Assembly: GCF_000682755.1 (NCBI RefSeq)
Contig: NZ_AWFF01000109.1
Coordinates: 1 to 64,000 of the forward strand
Reading direction: 5' to 3'
Origin: Hyphomonas beringensis
GTDB lineage: Bacteria; Pseudomonadota; Alphaproteobacteria; Caulobacterales; Hyphomonadaceae
DNA length: 64,000 bases
Shown: positions 7,369 to 16,779 of the stretch, one piece after another
How the letters are laid out: every line of letters starts with the position of its first letter
Numbering within the stretch: the first letter of the stretch is position 1
Program-made: the position numbers and the translations under genes
Notes under the pieces: generated by a model
What the model was told of the DNA's origin: nothing
Database searches by the model: none
The model's input: the letters and a program-made list of their open reading frames with translations, nothing else

Positions 7369-8501
7369 CATTCCTTCTGACAGAAGACCAGGAAATGCTG
7401 CGGGAAACCGCGATGACTTTCGCGCGTGACGAACTGCCGATCACGCATCTGCGCAAACTGCGCAATAGCGGCGCAAACGGGGTGGACCCGGAAACCCGCC
7501 AAAAGCTGGCAGAGCTCGGCTTCTTTGGCGTGATCATTCCGGATGAGCCAGGCGGTGAACATTTCGGGCTGGTCGGTCTGGGCCAGATTCTGGAAGCGCA
7601 AGGCCGCACGCTGGCCGCCACGCCGGTGATGCAGACCGCGCTGATCGCGGCGAGCGCCTTGCAGCTGGGTGGCAGCCCGGCGCAGCAGGCTGAATGGCTG
7701 CCCAAGATTGCAGGCGGCGAGACCACGTTCGCACTGGCCATGGACGAGAGCGCTCACTTCAACCCGCTAGGTGTTGCCACCGAAGCGGAGCGCAATGGCC
7801 AAGGCTACACGCTGAACGGCATGAAGCGCTATGTGCCGGATGCGCATCATGCAGACATGCTGATCGTCGTGGCACGCACCTTTGGTGAGGCAGGCGACCG
7901 TCACGGCCTCAGCCTGTTCCTGGTGCCGGCTGATGCGAAGGGTGTTTCCATTCAGGCGCTGAATACGGTCGACTCCCATGGCGCGGCACATGTGACACTG
8001 GAAGATGTGATGGTGCCGGAAGACGCATTGATTGGCGCCGCCGATCAGGGCGCTGATGTGTTGGAGCCGGTGCTGGACCGCGCCGCCATTGGCCAGGCCG
8101 CCGAAATGCTGGGCAGTGCCCAGGCTGCGTTCGAGATGACGCTGGAATATCTGCAGAACCGCAAACAGTTCGGGCAGTTGATCGGCTCGTTCCAGGGGCT
8201 GCAGCATCGTGCTGCGAAAATGTTCACCGAGCTTGAGATGACGCGGTCCTGTGTCGCCGCCGCACTGTCGGCTGTCGATGAAGGCAAGGACAATGTCGCC
8301 GAACTGGCCAGCATCGCAAAGGCCCGCGCCAGCGAGCTGGTGCACCTCGTCTCAAACGAGTGCGTACAGATGCATGGTGGTATCGGTATGACCGATGAGG
8401 CCGATCCGGGCCTGTACATGAAGCGGGCCCGCGTGCAGGAAGCCATGTACGGCTCTGCCAGCTGGCACCGAGACCGGTACGCTCGCCTGAGCGGGTATTG
8501 A
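7365..8501 (+). CDS. Acyl-CoA dehydrogenase (second subunit type)
   Basis: A 378-residue acyl-CoA dehydrogenase. It has the N-terminal helical domain (LTEDQEMLRETAMTFARDELP), a central beta domain with a shortened substrate loop, and the C-terminal helical domain containing NRKQFGQLIGSFQGLQHRAA and QMHGGIGMTDEADPGLYMKRA. It differs clearly from the first dehydrogenase and probably forms a hetero-oligomer with it, as in sterol side-chain and branched-chain acyl-CoA oxidation. It overlaps the small membrane-protein gene by 4 nt. A symmetrical terminator follows. Confidence 0.92.
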   Translation: MTFLLTEDQEMLRETAMTFARDELPITHLRKLRNSGANGVDPETRQKLAELGFFGVIIPDEPGGEHFGLVGLGQILEAQGRTLAATPVMQTALIAASALQLGGSPAQQAEWLPKIAGGETTFALAMDESAHFNPLGVATEAERNGQGYTLNGMKRYVPDAHHADMLIVVARTFGEAGDRHGLSLFLVPADAKGVSIQALNTVDSHGAAHVTLEDVMVPEDALIGAADQGADVLEPVLDRAAIGQAAEMLGSAQAAFEMTLEYLQNRKQFGQLIGSFQGLQHRAAKMFTELEMTRSCVAAALSAVDEGKDNVAELASIAKARASELVHLVSNECVQMHGGIGMTDEADPGLYMKRARVQEAMYGSASWHRDRYARLSGY

Positions 8502-8525
8502 TCGGAAATTATTCCGGGTAAAGAA

Positions 8526-8556
8526 AAAGCCGGGAAGACATTGTCTTCCCGGCTTT
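8526..8556. terminator. Bidirectional terminator
   Basis: AAAGCCGGGAAGACA (8526-8540) and TGTCTTCCCGGCTTT (8542-8556) form a perfect 15-bp stem, flanked by A residues on the left and T residues at its right end. It sits between the convergent acyl-CoA dehydrogenase and DUF2853 genes and serves both strands. Confidence 0.9.
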
Positions 8557-8574
8557 CCTGTATCTGGTGGGCGC

Positions 8575-9003
8575 TTAGCCTTTCAGCACGGACCCTTTCT
8601 TCAGGGCCTTGGCGATAAGGTAGTACATGACCGGGCGGTGCTTAGCGCGCACGGACTTGCCATATTTTGCAACGGCATCCGCGATAGCGGCATCGGCTTT
8701 TGCCTCATCCGTAACGCCGAGCTTCTTCGCAATGAAGCCCTTCTTGACGCGGGCCAATTCTTCCTTGTCCGAGGCGGCAACAGTGGCCGTATCAGATTTG
8801 TAGATGGTTGGGCCGCAGGCTTTGACCGCTGCGTCGAGCAGGGCCATGTCGGAACGGGTTTCACCAACCTTCTCTTTCAGATCGGAGATATACTTCTCCA
8901 TCAGGACTTCTTTGGGAGAAGGCGCCTTGGCTGGCTTTGCGAGTTTCGGTGCTGCGGACTTCTTCGGCGCAGCGGCTTTTTTGGCTTTGGTTGCTTTTGC
9001 CAT
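8575..9003 (-). CDS. DUF2853 protein with Lys/Ala/Pro-rich N-terminal extension
   Basis: A 142-residue protein. Residues 32-142 match the DUF2853 pattern: KYISDLKEK, LLDAAVKACGPTIYKSDTATVAASDKEEL, VKKGFIAKKLG, and the ending KYGKSVRAKHRPVMYYLIAKAL. The function of this small helical domain is unknown. The first 31 residues are almost entirely Lys, Ala and Pro (KATKAKKAAAPKKSAAPK), like the tail of bacterial histone-H1-like proteins. DNA or RNA binding is therefore possible but not shown. It is a single gene convergent with the acyl-CoA dehydrogenase operon. Confidence 0.85.
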   Translation of the reverse strand: MAKATKAKKAAAPKKSAAPKLAKPAKAPSPKEVLMEKYISDLKEKVGETRSDMALLDAAVKACGPTIYKSDTATVAASDKEELARVKKGFIAKKLGVTDEAKADAAIADAVAKYGKSVRAKHRPVMYYLIAKALKKGSVLKG

Positions 9004-9291
9004 GGGAGGGTCTCCTCAATGGGCCCGGCGGACGGGCGTGATTTTCATTTACGCAGCTAACTATACGAATCAATTTGAAACGCGCCCGCACATTGCCTTG
9101 TTTTTCCACAGGGCGCCAACCCTTTTTATTCGGATGGTCTGTATTGCAAAGTATCAGTATAAAGATGATATGCTTGATCTTTGCATTTGCATGTCTCTTG
9201 CAGGCCTTGTTTTCACCGTTGTCATTGATTGACCTCGGCTGCCAGGTGCCTCAAAGCATCTTGCGGCAAAACAATGAAGGACAAGGCTGAT

Positions 9292-9474
9292 ATGTTCCGG
9301 CATGTGCCCTGTACACTCATCAGTGTAATTGCAGTTATCTGCGTTTCCTTCTGGAGCGCGTGCATAAGACTAGTCCGTCTGGATATGCGGGCAGGATTTG
9401 CGTTCATGTTGGAGGCTGGTGTCATGGCGCGTGCGTATGCCTTCTTACCGAAGAGGCTGAAGGTAGCAGAATGA
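9292..9474 (+). CDS. Possible small membrane protein coupled to the DUF4105 gene
   Basis: A candidate 60-residue protein, MFRHVPCTLISV..., with one hydrophobic segment at residues 8-24. AAGG lies 6 nt before this ATG, and its stop overlaps the next ATG in an ATGA junction, which suggests translational coupling. I do not recognise a family, and the reading could be chance. If it is not real, 9004-9470 (467 bases) holds only the promoter regions of the two flanking genes; I see no RNA gene or strong hairpin there. Confidence 0.42.
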   Translation: MFRHVPCTLISVIAVICVSFWSACIRLVRLDMRAGFAFMLEAGVMARAYAFLPKRLKVAE

Positions 9475-10292
9475 AAACTATGGCGGTTCTGTTGGCGCTG
9501 GCCTGCGCGGGCCTTGTGTTTGCGATAGCTGTGGTCGCGAAACAGCCGCGGCATGACCGTAACTGGCAGCCGCACCTTTCGCGGCTACCGCGCATTGTTC
9601 TGGCGGAGGGCGTTTTCCAGATCGATCCTTACCGGGACTGGTCCTATCCTGCCGGAGGTGAGCCTGTGCAGGCATGGGGTGAACTGCCGCCGCATCGTAT
9701 CGAAGATGTCCGCAATGCCTGGTTCGTTGTTGAGCCGCACCCCGGCCAGCCCCTTATGGCGCACACTCTGGTGCTGTTTGAATTCGCAGATGGGGACCTG
9801 ATTGGCCTGACGGTTGAGGCGCGCAAGCAGGCAGGGGAGACATATTCTATTGTTCGCGGTGCGCTGAACGGGTTCGAGCTGATCTATCAGTGGGCGACGC
9901 CAAGGGACTTGCTGGCGCGGCGTGCAGTATACCTCAACAAGGAATTGTACCTTTATCCGCTGGTCCTCAGCCAGGAAGAGGTGGAAGCCTATCTCTCTGC
10001 ATTGCTTCAGCGTAGCCAAGGCATCGAGGCGCATCCGCGTTTCTACAATACGCTGACATCAAATTGCACAAATGAACTGGCCAAGACAGCGGGGCTCGAC
10101 TGGAATCCTGCTTTCATCCTGACCGGTGGGGCGGCTGCTGCACTTTACAGGATGGGGCGGATCAAGGGGCAGGGGTCTTTCGAGGACGTGCGGCAGTCAG
10201 CGCGAATCGATCCGGAGGTTCGCGCATTGGCGGATCTGGCGGATGCCGAGTTTAATGCAAGGCTGCTTTCTGATCGCAAAGGTGGAACCTGA
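9471..10292 (+). CDS. DUF4105 / Lnb-N-like periplasmic protein
   Basis: A 273-residue exported protein. The first 22 residues are a signal or anchor segment (LLALACAGLVFAIAVV). The body has features of the DUF4105 domain, now linked to the N-terminal periplasmic part of the lipoprotein N-acyltransferase Lnb. A histidine lies in MAHTLVLFEF and a cysteine in FYNTLTSNCTNELAK, the likely catalytic pair. A role in lipoprotein or lipid acyl transfer in the periplasm is plausible from the family, but the membrane half of Lnb is absent. I chose the start at 9471 because of the ATGA overlap and AAGG upstream; the longer frame from 9360 has no ribosome site. An independent trehalose operon follows. Confidence 0.72.
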   Translation: MKTMAVLLALACAGLVFAIAVVAKQPRHDRNWQPHLSRLPRIVLAEGVFQIDPYRDWSYPAGGEPVQAWGELPPHRIEDVRNAWFVVEPHPGQPLMAHTLVLFEFADGDLIGLTVEARKQAGETYSIVRGALNGFELIYQWATPRDLLARRAVYLNKELYLYPLVLSQEEVEAYLSALLQRSQGIEAHPRFYNTLTSNCTNELAKTAGLDWNPAFILTGGAAAALYRMGRIKGQGSFEDVRQSARIDPEVRALADLADAEFNARLLSDRKGGT

Positions 10293-10420
10293 TGCGCGCG
10301 CGCCTATTACTTGTCCTGTGACTATTAATCAGGCACGTCCGGTGTTTCTGCAGGTGGGCATCTCCGCTTGCTTGGGCTTGGCCGGACTGATGCGCTAGCT
10401 ATCAGGGGACAGGATGGGCA

Positions 10421-11815
10421 ATGACAGAAGATGATGAAAAACAAGGGTCACGGCTGATTGCCGTGTCCAATCGCACGGCAGCGGGCCAGGAAAGCCGGGC
10501 AGGCGGTCTGGCGGTGGCGCTGTGGGATACGCTGGCAGATATGAATGGCTTGTGGATCGGCTGGAGCGGCCGGATCATAGACTATCCCAGCAACCGGGCG
10601 AAATCGTCTCATGAGGACGGCGTTGAATTCGCGATAACTGATTATTCGCGCCACCAATATGATGGCTTCTATCTGGGCTATTCGAACAGCGTTCTCTGGC
10701 CGGTCATGCATAACCGGATTGATCTGGCCGTATTCGACTCGGAATATTTCCGCTTCTATGTCGAGATCAACGAAAAGTTCTCAGACATTGTGAGGCGCAG
10801 GGCGCAGCCGAATGACATGGTCTGGGTCCATGACTACCATTTCCTGCTGTTGGGCGACATGCTGCGGGAAGACGGCTGGAACGGCCGCTGCGGGTTTTTC
10901 CTGCACATTCCATTTCCGGCGCCGGAAGTTTTCCGCGCCATTCCGGAACATAGGCGGCTGGCCCTCGGCCTGTGCGCCTATAATGTGGTGGGCCTGCAGT
11001 CCGGCAAGGACCTCGCCAATCTGGCCCAGTACCTGGAAGAGGAATTTGGCGCCGAGGAATTGCCGGATGGCCGGTTCCGCGTTGAGGGTAGAACTGTGCG
11101 GCTGCTGCATTGCCCGATCGGGATTGATACCGAAGGCTTTGCCCGCGCAGCGCTGGAAGAGCCAGCCAAGAAAGCGGCCCACAGCCTGTCCAAATTCCTG
11201 GGCGACCGCGACCTGGTGATCGGCGTTGACCGTATGGACTATTCCAAAGGCCTGCCGCAGCGCTTTGAAGGCATGGCGGAGCTGTTCGACCGCTATCCTG
11301 AAGTGCATGGCAAGATATCCTTCACGCAGATCGCGCCGCCGTCGCGCTCTGTTGTGGAAGAGTATGCACATTTGCGCCAACAGCTGGATGCCTTGTCAGG
11401 GCGGATCAATGGCGACTATGGGGATCTGGACTGGATTCCCATTCGCTATCTGGCGCGGGGATATGATCGGGAACAGATTGCCGGCCTGTATCGTCTGGCC
11501 AAGGCGTGTCTTGTCACGCCGCTTCAGGATGGCATGAATCTGGTTGCGAAGGAATTTGTTGCCGCGCAGGACCCGGAAGATCCTGGCGTTCTAATCCTCT
11601 CTCAGTTTGCAGGCGCGGCAGAACAGATGAAGGAGGCCCTGATTATCAATCCGTATGACAGTGCATCCATCGCAGATGCCGTGAAGCGTGCCATAGACAT
11701 GCCGGTGGAAGAACGCCAGCAACGCTGGCAGAGTTTGTACCGAAACCTTATTGAGCAGGACATCAATTGGTGGCGCGAGAGATTTATGGCTGAGTTTGAG
11801 GCGATCCCTGTATGA
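10421..11815 (+). CDS. otsA: Trehalose-6-phosphate synthase (GT20)
   Basis: A 464-residue cytosolic enzyme that joins UDP-glucose and glucose-6-phosphate into trehalose-6-phosphate. Landmarks in order: AGGLAVALWDTL and WIGWSG (N-terminal substrate loop), SNSVLWPVMH, WVHDYHFLLL, FFLHIPFPAPEVFRAIP, DRMDYSKGLPQR, TPLQDGMNLVAKEF and LSQFAGAAEQM. All are conserved as in OtsA. Length is normal. An AGGGGACAGG segment precedes the ATG. The gene overlaps otsB by 4 nt, and the three-gene unit otsA-otsB-GH15 is evidently one operon, usually associated with osmotic or desiccation stress. Confidence 0.96.
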   Translation: MTEDDEKQGSRLIAVSNRTAAGQESRAGGLAVALWDTLADMNGLWIGWSGRIIDYPSNRAKSSHEDGVEFAITDYSRHQYDGFYLGYSNSVLWPVMHNRIDLAVFDSEYFRFYVEINEKFSDIVRRRAQPNDMVWVHDYHFLLLGDMLREDGWNGRCGFFLHIPFPAPEVFRAIPEHRRLALGLCAYNVVGLQSGKDLANLAQYLEEEFGAEELPDGRFRVEGRTVRLLHCPIGIDTEGFARAALEEPAKKAAHSLSKFLGDRDLVIGVDRMDYSKGLPQRFEGMAELFDRYPEVHGKISFTQIAPPSRSVVEEYAHLRQQLDALSGRINGDYGDLDWIPIRYLARGYDREQIAGLYRLAKACLVTPLQDGMNLVAKEFVAAQDPEDPGVLILSQFAGAAEQMKEALIINPYDSASIADAVKRAIDMPVEERQQRWQSLYRNLIEQDINWWRERFMAEFEAIPV

Positions 11816-12540
11816 GCAAGACAGATATGGCGCCGCCTGCGCTGGGACCTGATGTGGCCTTGTTCCTCGATTTCGATGGAACCCTCACGCCGCTGCAGGA
11901 TGATCCGGATGCGGTGTTTTTGCCGGATGGTATGGATCGCGTGATTCTGGGGCTGGCAGACAAGTTGGAAGGCGCGCTGGCTGTGCTGTCCGGACGTGAT
12001 CTAACAGATCTGTCCCGCCGGGTTCCGGAGGGGCTCTGGCGGTTTGGCAATCACGGGCTGAGGTCAGCAGAGCCCGGCATGGCTCCGGATGAGAATATTC
12101 CTGAGGCGCCGGCCAGTCTGGTCTCGGCCATCCGGGACGCTATTTCTCCTCATGACGGCGTGCGACTTGAAATCAAGGGGCCTGTCCTGGCCATTCATTA
12201 TCGCGCGGCCCCAGACAAGGGCGACATGCTGACGGATGAATTGACGGGCGTGCTTTCAGGCTTTCAGGATTATTCCCTGCAATCTGGGAAAATGGTTCTC
12301 GAAGCCAAACCGAATGGTGCCAATAAGGGCATCTGCCTGGAGCGCGTAATGTCACTTGATAACTTTAAGGGCAGGGTGCCGGTCATGATCGGAGATGACC
12401 GAACCGATGAAGACGCCTTTGCGATGGCAGGCAAGCAGGGCGGCTGGTCTGTTAAGGTGGGAGAAGGGGAGACCTGTGCAGACTACAGGCTGCCTGACCA
12501 TCAGGATGTGATTGCGTATTTGAAGAGAGAATTGGGGTGA
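11812..12540 (+). CDS. otsB: Trehalose-6-phosphate phosphatase (HAD superfamily)
   Basis: A 242-residue HAD phosphatase that releases trehalose. The nucleophile motif FLDFDGTLTP is at residues 18-27. The second motif is VLSGRDLTDL, and the acidic motif is MIGDDRTDEDAF near residue 195. The cap-domain substrate segment FGNHGLRS is also present. It overlaps otsA by ATGA at its start and the GH15 gene by GTGA at its end, indicating strict co-translation. Confidence 0.95.
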   Translation: MSKTDMAPPALGPDVALFLDFDGTLTPLQDDPDAVFLPDGMDRVILGLADKLEGALAVLSGRDLTDLSRRVPEGLWRFGNHGLRSAEPGMAPDENIPEAPASLVSAIRDAISPHDGVRLEIKGPVLAIHYRAAPDKGDMLTDELTGVLSGFQDYSLQSGKMVLEAKPNGANKGICLERVMSLDNFKGRVPVMIGDDRTDEDAFAMAGKQGGWSVKVGEGETCADYRLPDHQDVIAYLKRELG

Positions 12541-14309
12541 CCATGAGTCTGGACCTTGGGGTTATCGGCAATGGCACGATTGCCGGCCTGATCAATTCAC
12601 GTGGGGACTATCAATGGTTCTGCCTACCCAGATTTGACGGGCAGCCGGTGTTCAACCAATTGCTGGGCGGCAATGGCACCTTCAATGTCTGGATGGAAGG
12701 CCTGGCAAAGCGTAGCCAGACCTATGATCGCAACACGGCAATCCTGCGTACAAGGATGGAATCTGAAGATGGCGCGATTGTCGAGATTGTCGATTTCGCC
12801 CCGAGGTTCGAACACAAGGGGCGCATGTTCCGCCCGGCCAGCATCGTTCGCCGATTTGAAGTGATTGCAGGCTCTCCGCAGCTGCGCATTTCGATGCGGC
12901 CGGAAACCGATTGGGGTGGGCGTCAGCTTCGTCCTATTCGCGGTGTCAATCATGTCCGCTTTGTGGATGACGAGTTTGCTTTCCGAGTGACAACGGATGC
13001 GCCGGTTTCCTATATTCTCTCTGAAACGACTTTCATTCTTGATCGCGATACGACCTTCATTTTGGGGGCGGATGAATCCCTGACGGATTCCCCCGGTGTG
13101 ATCGCGCGCGACTGGGAAGAGCGCACGCGGCAATATTGGGCAAAATGGGCACGCGGCCTGGCTGTCCCCTTCGAGTGGCAGGAAGAAGTCATCCGCGCCG
13201 CCATCACGTTGAAGCTCTGCGTGTTCGAAGAAACAGGCGGCATCGTGGCCGCACTCACAACCTCTATCCCGGAACATGAGGGATCCTCCCGGAATTGGGA
13301 CTATCGCTATTGCTGGATCCGGGATGCCTATTTCACTGTGACGGCCCTGAACCGGCTGTCCGGCATGGGGACGCTGGAGCATTATATGCGCTGGGTGCGA
13401 AACATCGTGGCGCACTCAAAAGGCGGGCACATACAGCCCGTCTATGGCATCGGTCTGGAAGCAGATCTGTCTGAAGACATGGCACCGCACCTGCCGGGGT
13501 TCCGTGGTATGGGGCCTGTCCGGCGCGGCAATCAGGCGGCAGAGCATGTCCAGCATGACGTCTATGGTCAGGTCCTGCTAGGCGTTGCGCAATCCTTCTT
13601 TGACAGGCGCCTGCTCTCACAGCCTGGCATAGCCGAATTCGAGCAATTGGAGCCTGTGGGTGAACGCGCCTTTGCGGTTTACGACACGCCCGATGCGGGC
13701 ATCTGGGAGTTCCGCACCATCGCGCATGTGCACACGTCTTCCGCCATCATGTGTTGGGCGGCGTGTGACAGGCTGGCCCGGATCGCGGAAAGCCTGGGTC
13801 TTGAGGCGCGTCAGAAGTATTGGAGCGAGCGCGCGAGCATTATTCATGCGACCATTCTGGAGAAGGCGTGGAACCCGGAGATCGGGGCCTTCACCGCGGC
13901 CTTCGGCGGCGAGGACCTGGATGCCTCAGTCCTCCTGATGGCGGAGATTGGTTTCCTGCCAGCTTCCGATGAGCGCTACATTGGCACGGTCAACGCCGTC
14001 GACCGCGACTTGCGTGAGGGCAACCATGTCTACCGCTACAAGGTGGAAGATGATTTCGGGAAGCCGAAGACCGCTTTCACAGCCTGCACATTCTGGTTCA
14101 TTGATGCTCTATATCGTGTTGGTCGGGTGGATGAAGCGCGGGCGATGTTCGAGTCCGTGCTGTCGGCCCGCAACCATGTTGGCCTGTTGTCTGAAGACGT
14201 TGATCCGGAGACCGGCGAGCTGTGGGGAAATTATCCGCAAACCTATTGTATGGTCGGAATCATCAATTCTGCCGCTTTATTGAGCAAGCCTTGGGCAGCG
14301 GTGACATAA
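12537..14309 (+). CDS. Glycoside hydrolase family 15 (glucoamylase/trehalase-like)
   Basis: A 590-residue enzyme. An N-terminal beta-sandwich begins LGVIGNGTIAGLINSRGDYQWFCLPRFD. It is followed by the (alpha/alpha)6 barrel with SSRNWDYRYCWIRDAYFT and the late EDDFGKPKTAFTACTFWFIDAL. Proteins with this layout hydrolyse alpha-glucans, and some act as trehalases, which would suit its place directly behind otsAB. The sequence does not decide between these. A GTG at 12537 overlaps the otsB stop; an ATG at 12543 is an equally good start two codons later. No signal peptide is seen, so it acts in the cytosol. Confidence 0.9.
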   Translation: MTMSLDLGVIGNGTIAGLINSRGDYQWFCLPRFDGQPVFNQLLGGNGTFNVWMEGLAKRSQTYDRNTAILRTRMESEDGAIVEIVDFAPRFEHKGRMFRPASIVRRFEVIAGSPQLRISMRPETDWGGRQLRPIRGVNHVRFVDDEFAFRVTTDAPVSYILSETTFILDRDTTFILGADESLTDSPGVIARDWEERTRQYWAKWARGLAVPFEWQEEVIRAAITLKLCVFEETGGIVAALTTSIPEHEGSSRNWDYRYCWIRDAYFTVTALNRLSGMGTLEHYMRWVRNIVAHSKGGHIQPVYGIGLEADLSEDMAPHLPGFRGMGPVRRGNQAAEHVQHDVYGQVLLGVAQSFFDRRLLSQPGIAEFEQLEPVGERAFAVYDTPDAGIWEFRTIAHVHTSSAIMCWAACDRLARIAESLGLEARQKYWSERASIIHATILEKAWNPEIGAFTAAFGGEDLDASVLLMAEIGFLPASDERYIGTVNAVDRDLREGNHVYRYKVEDDFGKPKTAFTACTFWFIDALYRVGRVDEARAMFESVLSARNHVGLLSEDVDPETGELWGNYPQTYCMVGIINSAALLSKPWAAVT

Positions 14310-14399
14310 GTCTGCACATTAGTGTACAGCGCAGTTGGCTGAAACGCACCGCGGAATGCTTTGATTGAACCAATCTGACAGCTGTGCGTTGGTGAGTAG

Positions 14400-15830
14400 A
14401 TGGCGAGTGATGAAAATTTTTTCGACGAGATGCGCGGGAGGGGGGACGGCGTACGGGCCCCTTATTCTGACTATTGTGCGTGGCTGGAGAACAGAACAGC
14501 CAATGCTCTTCTGAAGAAGTCGCGCGACGCGCAGACTTTCTTCCGACGGACCGGCATTACTTTCAATGTTTATGGTGAGACCGAAGCGGACGAACGCCTG
14601 ATCCCGTTTGACCTTGTTCCGCGTATTATCGGGGCAGGGGAGTGGGCTCAGCTGACCCGCGGTATCGAACAGAGGGTGAAGGCGATCAATGCCTTTCTCT
14701 ATGATATCTATCACCGTCAGGAAATTGTGCGTGCCGGGCGTATTCCCGAACATCTGATTAGCCAGAATGATGCCTTTCTTCCCCAGATGATTGGCTTCGA
14801 TCCACCGGGCAGCATCTATACACATATTGTCGGTGTCGACCTTGTTCGCACCGGCCCGAATGAGTTCTTTGTGCTTGAAGACAATGCCCGCACACCCTCT
14901 GGTGTCTCCTACATGCTGGAGAACCGGGAAACGATGCTGAAGATGTTTCCCGAGCTTTTCTCCCAGGTGCAGGTAGAGAGAGTTTCCAGTTATCCTATGG
15001 CGCTGCGCAAGTCTCTGGAGCGGTCTGCGCCTGCAGCAACCCGCGACCGTCCGACCGTCGCGGTGCTGACCCCGGGCATTCATAATTCCGCCTATTTCGA
15101 ACACGCTTTTCTGGCGGATGAGATGGGAGTGGAACTGGTTGAGGGGCATGACCTTCATATCGTCGACGGTCGGGTCGCCATGCGCACAACGCAGGGCTAT
15201 GAGCCGATTGATGTCCTCTATCGCCGCATCGATGATGATTTCCTGGATCCGCTGAATTTTCGGTCTGATTCCATGTTGGGGGTCGCCGGAATTATGGATG
15301 CCTACAGAGCCGGCAACATCACGATTGCAAATGCTCCGGGTACGGGCATTGCTGACGACAAGGCGATCTATTCATACATGCCGGACATTGTAGAGTTCTA
15401 TACGGGGCAGAAGCCCTTGTTGCAGAATGTTCCAACCTGGCGCTGCGCCGAGAAGGATGCGCTCGCTTATGTGCTGGAGCATCTGGAAGAGCTTGTTGTC
15501 AAAGAAGTGCACGGCTCTGGCGGATACGGCATGTTGGTTGGGCCGGCCGCCAGCAAGAAAGAGATTGCGGCCTTCCGGCAGAAGCTGAAGGCCAAACCAG
15601 CGAATTACATCGCGCAGCCAACACTGGCGCTTTCCACGGTGCCTGTACTGACGCGCGCTGGTTTGTCTCCGCGCCATGTAGACTTGCGGCCCTTTGTTCT
15701 GGTGTCGCCGGAGGGCGTTAATGTGACGCCCGGTGGGCTGACCCGAGTGGCCATGAAGAAAGGCTCTCTGGTGGTCAATTCCAGCCAGGGCGGCGGAACT
15801 AAAGACACTTGGGTGCTGAAGGGAGACTAG
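14400..15830 (+). CDS. Circularly permuted ATP-grasp protein (Anbu cluster)
   Basis: A 476-residue protein of the circularly permuted type 2 ATP-grasp family (formerly DUF404/DUF407). Typical segments include FNVYGE, FEVLEDNARTPSGVSYMLENR, NAPGTGIADDKAIYSYMPDIVEFY, and VVKEVHGSGGYGMLVGP (ATP-binding lysine and glycine-rich loop). The family is predicted to form amide bonds and make an unknown peptide or peptide tag. It is the first gene of a conserved four-gene cluster with an alpha-E protein, a transglutaminase-fold protein and the proteasome-like Anbu. The 90-nt gap from the GH15 gene probably contains its own promoter. Confidence 0.93.
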   Translation: MASDENFFDEMRGRGDGVRAPYSDYCAWLENRTANALLKKSRDAQTFFRRTGITFNVYGETEADERLIPFDLVPRIIGAGEWAQLTRGIEQRVKAINAFLYDIYHRQEIVRAGRIPEHLISQNDAFLPQMIGFDPPGSIYTHIVGVDLVRTGPNEFFVLEDNARTPSGVSYMLENRETMLKMFPELFSQVQVERVSSYPMALRKSLERSAPAATRDRPTVAVLTPGIHNSAYFEHAFLADEMGVELVEGHDLHIVDGRVAMRTTQGYEPIDVLYRRIDDDFLDPLNFRSDSMLGVAGIMDAYRAGNITIANAPGTGIADDKAIYSYMPDIVEFYTGQKPLLQNVPTWRCAEKDALAYVLEHLEELVVKEVHGSGGYGMLVGPAASKKEIAAFRQKLKAKPANYIAQPTLALSTVPVLTRAGLSPRHVDLRPFVLVSPEGVNVTPGGLTRVAMKKGSLVVNSSQGGGTKDTWVLKGD

Positions 15831-15833
15831 GCC

Positions 15834-16775
15834 ATGCTAGGCAGAACTGCCGCGGGTCTTTTCTGGATGGCCCGATATATGGAAAGAGCGGAGAATACGG
15901 CGCGCCTAATTGAGGCAGGTTTCCGTATGGCTTTGACGCGTGCCGAGGCAGGCGAAGAGGAGTGGGGGTCCGTCATTACGGCGGCCGGTTGCCGCGACGC
16001 GTATCTGGAAAAGCATGAGACGATACGGGCGGACAAAGTGATTGACTTTGTCCTCAGGGATCGGAGCAATCCGGTTAGTGTCATGGCGACATTGCACACC
16101 GCCCGCGAGAATGCGCGGATGACCCGCACAGCCCTGACGCGGGAGATGTGGGAATCCATAAATGACTTCTGGATAACAACAAAGGAGGCGCTGCGCCGTG
16201 CGCCGTCGGAGGCCGACTTGCCGGAAGTGCTGAATCTGATCCGCCAGCAAGGGGCGCAGGTGCGGGGAACAACGGCGGGCACCATGCTGCGCAATGACAT
16301 CTATAACTTCATTTTCCTGGGCGTGATGATTGAGCGGGCCGATAGCACTGCCCGTATTCTGGATGCGAAGTATTATGTCCTTCTGCCGTCCAGCGCATCA
16401 GTCGGGTCTTCTCTGGACAATGTGCAGTGGGAAATGATCTTGCGATCTGCTTCTGCAGAGAGGGCATTTCAATGGCTGCATGGCGGCAAGATCACCCCGA
16501 TGGCGATTGCAGATTTTCTGATATTTGACGCACGTCTTCCACGGTCGCTTGCCTATTGTTATGATACGATCAGTCTTCAGTTAGAGGGGCTGTTCAGTCA
16601 GTATGGGCAAAGAATGCCATCACATGATCTGGCAGAGGCTCTGGAGGCGCGGCTGACCGCTACTTCCATCAAGGATGTCTTCCGTGACGGGCTGCATGAA
16701 TTCCTGACGGACTTCATGGGTCGCAATGGCGCACTGTCTTACCAGATCGTGCAAGACTACAGGTTCATGGAGTGA
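15834..16775 (+). CDS. Alpha-E domain protein (DUF403, Anbu cluster)
   Basis: A 313-residue, nearly all-helical alpha-E domain protein. It begins LGRTAAGLFWMARYMERAENTARLIE, the strongly conserved opening of the family, and contains ARENARMTRTALTREMWE and SAERAFQWLHGG. Its biochemical role is not established; it always travels with the circularly permuted ATP-grasp protein and is assumed to act in the same pathway. It starts 3 nt after the ATP-grasp stop with GGGAGA upstream, and the transglutaminase gene starts 4 nt beyond its stop. Confidence 0.93.
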   Translation: MLGRTAAGLFWMARYMERAENTARLIEAGFRMALTRAEAGEEEWGSVITAAGCRDAYLEKHETIRADKVIDFVLRDRSNPVSVMATLHTARENARMTRTALTREMWESINDFWITTKEALRRAPSEADLPEVLNLIRQQGAQVRGTTAGTMLRNDIYNFIFLGVMIERADSTARILDAKYYVLLPSSASVGSSLDNVQWEMILRSASAERAFQWLHGGKITPMAIADFLIFDARLPRSLAYCYDTISLQLEGLFSQYGQRMPSHDLAEALEARLTATSIKDVFRDGLHEFLTDFMGRNGALSYQIVQDYRFME

Positions 16776-16779
16776 AGCA

